This document shows positions 14,174 through 17,614 of a stretch of DNA of 17,614 bases, piece by piece. Source of the stretch: an uncultured Murdochiella sp. (GTDB taxonomy: Bacteria > Bacillota > Clostridia > Tissierellales > Peptoniphilaceae). The translations under genes and the position numbers were made by a program. Under the pieces are notes generated by a model, which was given only the letters and a program-made list of their open reading frames with translations, made no database searches and was not told where the DNA came from. Location of the stretch: positions 1 through 17,614 of the forward strand of contig NZ_CABTXF010000027.1 in the NCBI RefSeq assembly GCF_902488755.1. Reading direction: 5' to 3'. Each line of letters starts with the position of its first letter. Position 1 is the first letter of the stretch.

Positions 14174-15397
14174 ATGGAAAAGAAAAATCGCCTGCCTTTA
14201 GGCCTGCAAATTCTTATCGCGTTGGTTGTCGGTATTCTTACCGGTATCCTGTTACAGGGAAAAGGCGCGTTCACTTCGACCTTTTTGCAGCCAATCGGAA
14301 CCATCTACATCAATTTGTTGAAATTCATGGTCGTCCCCGTCGTGCTTTTCTCCATCATTGAAGGCACTATTTCGCTTGGAGACATTCGCCGCGTGGGGTC
14401 TATCGGATGGAAAACCTTCGTCTATTACATGGCAACAACCGCAGTAGCGGTCGTCATTGGCATTGCCTTTGCTACGCTATTTCAAGGATTTTTTCCGGTA
14501 CTGCAAACCACCGGACTGACGTACGAAGCAAAAAGCGCGAACTTTATAGAGGTACTCGTCGGGATGTTCCCGAAAAATATACTGGAACCGCTGTTGAAAG
14601 CCGATATGCTGCCGCTCATCATCACGGCGCTTCTCATTGGTTTGGGCATCCTGCTTTCCGGTGATGCGGGAAAGCGCGTCGGGGAAAGCATAAAAGACAT
14701 CTATGCGGTGGTGATGAAAATGATGGAGCTGATTATTCGACTAACCCCGATCGGTGTGTTTTGCCTAATCACGAATGTGGTTGCGGTCAATGGAGCCTCA
14801 ATTGTCTCCTCGCTTGGTATCGTTCTGGGAGTGGCCTATCTTGCCTACATCACGCACATCGTCGTCGTGTATGGGCTAAGCGTGCATCTGTTCTCTAAAA
14901 TGGGGTTGTTCACTTTTTTGCGTGGAATGATGCCTGCCATGACCACTGCTTTTACGACATCCAGCTCCAATGCGACATTACCGCTGACCATTCGCTGTTC
15001 CAACGAATTAGGAGCAGACCCCAGCATCTCTTCGTTTGTCCTGCCCCTCGGCGCAACCATCAATATGGACGGAACCGCCATCTATATGGGCGTAACGAGT
15101 TTATTTATCGCGTCTTGCTATGGCGTGCATCTTAGCACCGCGCAGCTCGCTTCTATCGTACTGACGGCTGTTTTAGCTTCCATCGGAACCGCCGGCGTCG
15201 CAGGCGGCGGTATGATCATGCTCGCGATGGTTTTGACAAGTGTAAACCTGCCGGTAGAAGGCATTGCGCTCATTGCCGGCATTGACCGTCTCTTTGATAT
15301 GGGACGCACGACGCTGAATATCACCGGCGACGCTACTGCAGCTCTTGCGGTCAGCCACTGGGATCGCAAGGCAAACGCGAAAAAAACGCAGAAATAA
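14174..15397 (+). CDS. Cation:dicarboxylate/amino acid symporter (DAACS, GltP/DctA family)
   Basis: A 407-residue membrane transporter that takes up acidic substrates with sodium ions or protons. Hydrophobic segments cover most of the length. The family signatures are intact: the serine motif TTSSSNA on the first re-entrant loop (residues 261-267), NMDGT for cation binding (297-301), the second re-entrant loop GTAGVAGGG, and DRLFDMGRTTLNITGD (371-386). By analogy with GltPh, D375 and R378 would bind the substrate amino and side-chain carboxylate, and N382 and D386 the cation. The arginine favours aspartate, glutamate or C4-dicarboxylates over neutral amino acids. GAAAGGAG lies 6 nt before the ATG. 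Monocistronic; it converges on the GDPD-like gene with an 8-nt gap and no visible terminator. Confidence 0.93.
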   Translation: MEKKNRLPLGLQILIALVVGILTGILLQGKGAFTSTFLQPIGTIYINLLKFMVVPVVLFSIIEGTISLGDIRRVGSIGWKTFVYYMATTAVAVVIGIAFATLFQGFFPVLQTTGLTYEAKSANFIEVLVGMFPKNILEPLLKADMLPLIITALLIGLGILLSGDAGKRVGESIKDIYAVVMKMMELIIRLTPIGVFCLITNVVAVNGASIVSSLGIVLGVAYLAYITHIVVVYGLSVHLFSKMGLFTFLRGMMPAMTTAFTTSSSNATLPLTIRCSNELGADPSISSFVLPLGATINMDGTAIYMGVTSLFIASCYGVHLSTAQLASIVLTAVLASIGTAGVAGGGMIMLAMVLTSVNLPVEGIALIAGIDRLFDMGRTTLNITGDATAALAVSHWDRKANAKKTQK

Positions 15398-15405
15398 GGC
15401 TTTCT

Positions 15406-16356
15406 TTAATGAAATAACCCTTTCAGCAAATTCATGAACAAGGCAGCGAGAATGGTCGCGACCGCCACGCATAACGCCATACTGATGGCGATGGCGAAGA
15501 TATTGCTCTTCCCTTTTTGTTTTCCTCTTCCGTAGGTCAGTGTCTTCGCCCGCTGCGCCAGCATCTGCATCGGTGTTTTTTCCTCTTCCTCCGTCGGCTT
15601 TTCCGTGGCGTATTTGAGTTGATCTGCAGAATACGGCATCTTGGTTTCTTTTAGTGCAGCGCGTGCGGTTGCCATATCCGTCACCATGATATTCTCTACA
15701 CCCAACTCTTTCAGCCGCAAAATTTGTTCGGCAGTAGACACACCTTGAACCATAATGGTGATTTCTTGTTCCGCACAGGTCTCCACGAGTTCCTTTGTGG
15801 TCTGGGTAAGAGGTGCTAAAATGCGTTTCACCTCTATGTCGCGGAGCTGCTCCCACGCTTCCACGGGGGAGGACTGCGGAATCCACGCCAACGCAATGTC
15901 CGGGTAGCGAGTATGCAACAAGCGCAGGCTCGACAGCTGAGAAGATGCCAAGATTAGACGATCCCGTCCCTTCGCTTCCGCAAGACAAGCCATAATATTC
16001 TCTTCAAAATTGGAATAGAGAAAATTGTCATGATTCATCATCAAGATGGTTTTGTGCGGTAGAAGCGCCGCCCAATCCAAATACTCGGCAAGCGAAGGAA
16101 TATGCTCATTAAATTTCGTATAGGGTTCATTAAATTCCGCGGACTGAATCTCGCCTAAGTCGTGATGGCGAACCAGACCAATGGCATCTGTCGCCCGACC
16201 GAGCGACTCGTCGCGAAAGACAATCGGCTGACGATCCCGTGTCATCTGGACATCCAGCGCGATGCCCTCTGCGCCATTAAGCAATGCCTGCCGAAAGGCG
16301 ATCATCGTATTTTCGGGGAGGTGTTCGTGATCCCCGCGGTAGGAATAAATGTTCAT
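15406..16356 (-). CDS. GDPD-fold protein with lost catalytic residues and a C-terminal membrane anchor
   Basis: The 316-residue protein follows the glycerophosphodiester phosphodiesterase TIM-barrel pattern for about 235 residues: RGDHEHLPENT near the N-terminus, LLNGAEGIALDV, PIVFRDESLGR, and VSTAEQILRLKELGVENIMVTD (truncated here to its core, about 206-227). However, the catalytic His of HRG is Tyr (Y6), the metal-ligand Glu of the usual IExDV is Ala (A33), and the His of HD is Arg (R48). R7, E15, N16 and D35 remain. The C-terminus has a charged linker rich in Glu and Lys (about 250-285), then one hydrophobic helix (about 287-310). Phosphodiesterase activity is therefore doubtful; it may bind a ligand or act as a membrane-tethered scaffold. 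The ATG overlaps the ABC-F stop (ATGA), behind AAGGGG spaced 7 nt. Confidence 0.85.
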   Translation of the reverse strand: MNIYSYRGDHEHLPENTMIAFRQALLNGAEGIALDVQMTRDRQPIVFRDESLGRATDAIGLVRHHDLGEIQSAEFNEPYTKFNEHIPSLAEYLDWAALLPHKTILMMNHDNFLYSNFEENIMACLAEAKGRDRLILASSQLSSLRLLHTRYPDIALAWIPQSSPVEAWEQLRDIEVKRILAPLTQTTKELVETCAEQEITIMVQGVSTAEQILRLKELGVENIMVTDMATARAALKETKMPYSADQLKYATEKPTEEEEKTPMQMLAQRAKTLTYGRGKQKGKSNIFAIAISMALCVAVATILAALFMNLLKGLFH

Positions 16357-17614
16357 GTCTCGTCCCCTTCCTGAATCTCATCCAGCGTAGTTTCTATCTC
16401 CAACCATTCCTCTTCCAGATGCTCCAGCTTTTGCTGTATTCCGCTTAACTCGTCGTGTACACGCTGTGCCTCTTCATAGTCTTCGTAGAGAGTCGGATCG
16501 CACGCTTTCTTCTGTAACGCTTCCTGCTTTTCACGCAAGCTGTCTGCCTCGCGCTGAATGGCACTCACGCGCGCACGCATTTGACGCAGCTGCTTTTTTT
16601 CGAGATTGGCCTGCTTTTTTTCTTTTTTCTCCTGCGTTTTCGTTTTTTCTTTTTGCCCTTCTCCTGCTGCCGCATCGTCTTGCAAAGCAAACTGTGCCGT
16701 AAGGCGCAAGTAGTCATCATAATTACCGAGAACCGTCTCCATGCCGTTCGGTTGCAGACGGAAGATATGCGTACAGACGTGGTTGAGAAAATAGCGGTCG
16801 TGACTAATCACAAAAACCGTACCTTCGTAGTCCAAAAGCGCCTGTTCCAGAATTTCACGGCTTTCAATATCCAAATGGTTCGTTGGCTCATCCAGCAACA
16901 ATACATTTGCCGAAGAAAGCATAAGCTTGAGCAATGCCAAGCGCGCTTTTTCGCCGCCGGAAAGATCCCCCACCAAGCGAAAAATGTCGTCCCCGACAAA
17001 TTGAAATTTAGCCAGGTGCGCGCGAACCGAATAGTGATCCATGTGCGGATAGCGATCCCAAAGTTCATCCAGAATCGTCTTTTCCGGCGAAAGCGTACGT
17101 TGCTCCTGATCAAAAAAGGCAATTTTAACCGAAGAACCAAACGTAATGCGTCCCTCATCCTGTTCGTCCTGGTGAAGCAAGAGACGGAAAAGGGTCGTTT
17201 TTCCAACCCCATTGTCGCCGATTAGCCCGACGCGCTGTCCACGGAAAAGAGAAAACGACACGCCGGAAAACAAGGCGCGATCACCGAATGATTTTGCCAG
17301 ATTTTCCACCTGCAGCACATCTTCTCCGCTGGGATATTTCGGTGTAAGGCGAAGGCGCATGTGGGCGATATCTTCCGCCGGTTTTTCCACAAGCACCATT
17401 TTATCCAATAACTTCTGGCGCGATCGCGACTGTGCGATGCCACGCTTGCGTTTGGATCCCCCTAAATGCCCCAAACGTTCAATGATTTCCTTCTGCCGCG
17501 CAATTTCTTCCTGCTGATTCTCATACGCACGGCGTTGAATGACCAAGTCTTTTTCACGGCGCTTGGCAAATTCCTGGTAGCCGCAGGCATACGAATAGAC
17601 TTTTTGATGTTCGA
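16353..17614 (-). CDS. ABC-F family ATPase, C-terminal part (5' end outside window)
   Basis: The open frame runs to the window edge with no stop, so the gene is partial. The 419 visible residues hold the end of the first ABC domain (opening EHQKVYSYACGYQEF is probably linker), the interdomain linker with RKRGIAQSRSRQKLLDK, and the full second ABC domain: Walker A GDNGVGKTT, signature LSGGEKARLAL, Walker B VLLLDEPTNHLD and the switch-region VISHDRYF. A long Lys/Glu-rich coiled-coil tail closes the protein. ABC-F proteins lack membrane domains and act on ribosomes as translation factors or antibiotic-protection factors; the family also includes Uup/YdiF types with such a tail. The first domain is unseen, so the subtype is open. 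It is translationally coupled to the GDPD-like gene. Confidence 0.9.
   Translation of the reverse strand, partial: EHQKVYSYACGYQEFAKRREKDLVIQRRAYENQQEEIARQKEIIERLGHLGGSKRKRGIAQSRSRQKLLDKMVLVEKPAEDIAHMRLRLTPKYPSGEDVLQVENLAKSFGDRALFSGVSFSLFRGQRVGLIGDNGVGKTTLFRLLLHQDEQDEGRITFGSSVKIAFFDQEQRTLSPEKTILDELWDRYPHMDHYSVRAHLAKFQFVGDDIFRLVGDLSGGEKARLALLKLMLSSANVLLLDEPTNHLDIESREILEQALLDYEGTVFVISHDRYFLNHVCTHIFRLQPNGMETVLGNYDDYLRLTAQFALQDDAAAGEGQKEKTKTQEKKEKKQANLEKKQLRQMRARVSAIQREADSLREKQEALQKKACDPTLYEDYEEAQRVHDELSGIQQKLEHLEEEWLEIETTLDEIQEGDET

Noticed and set aside
15395..15420. Bidirectional terminator between the symporter and GDPD-like genes
   Set aside because: No stem of useful length could be drawn in the 8-nt gap and its flanks.

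Overview
The window comes from a bacterium of the phylum Bacillota (Firmicutes). Four things point there: a long SRP RNA that carries the Alu domain, a class 1B dihydroorotate dehydrogenase with its PyrK partner, a CtsR-type operator in front of heat-shock genes, and strong AAAGGAGG-type ribosome binding sites. Hand counts on sample lines give GC near 50-58% in the housekeeping genes. A separate PyrI and an ammonia-dependent AsnA would suit an anaerobic clostridial or Tissierellia-like lineage, but the genus cannot be resolved from sequence alone.

Layout. (1) 1-6067, plus strand: a compact pyrimidine operon, pyrC-pyrK-pyrD-pyrF-pyrE-pyrB-pyrI, with its own promoter and an intrinsic terminator. 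It holds the pathway from carbamoyl aspartate synthesis to UMP; carAB is not present here. Four of the six junctions overlap or nearly touch. (2) 6124-6559, minus strand: a tRNA-Ser(GGA) followed by the SRP RNA, driven by one near-consensus promoter and ended by a strong terminator that converges on the pyr terminator. (3) 6560-10319: an accessory-looking stretch. It holds tandem and palindromic repeats, a low-GC PD-(D/E)XK nuclease-like gene, the wreck of a pepC (C1-family aminopeptidase) gene, a RimL-like acetyltransferase and asnA. Related repeat clusters with a period of about 54 bp lie at both ends of the stretch. (4) 10320-14078, minus strand: a J-protein-clpB heat-shock operon behind a near-perfect sigma-A promoter, with a CtsR operator at the start site and an 18-bp inverted repeat over the -35 box. 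(5) 14174-15397, plus strand: a divergent sodium/proton:acidic-amino-acid symporter. (6) 15406-17614, minus strand: the 3' part of an ABC-F ATPase gene, translationally coupled to a membrane-anchored GDPD-fold protein that has lost its catalytic residues.

Most of the window is ordinary housekeeping. The items most worth a second look are the two-locus 54-bp repeat family, the catalytically degenerate GDPD protein fused to a C-terminal membrane anchor and coupled to an ABC-F gene, the pepC relic beside a foreign-looking nuclease gene, the inverted repeat over the heat-shock promoter, and a cluster of hairpins downstream of clpB. I did not find a clear new multi-gene system.
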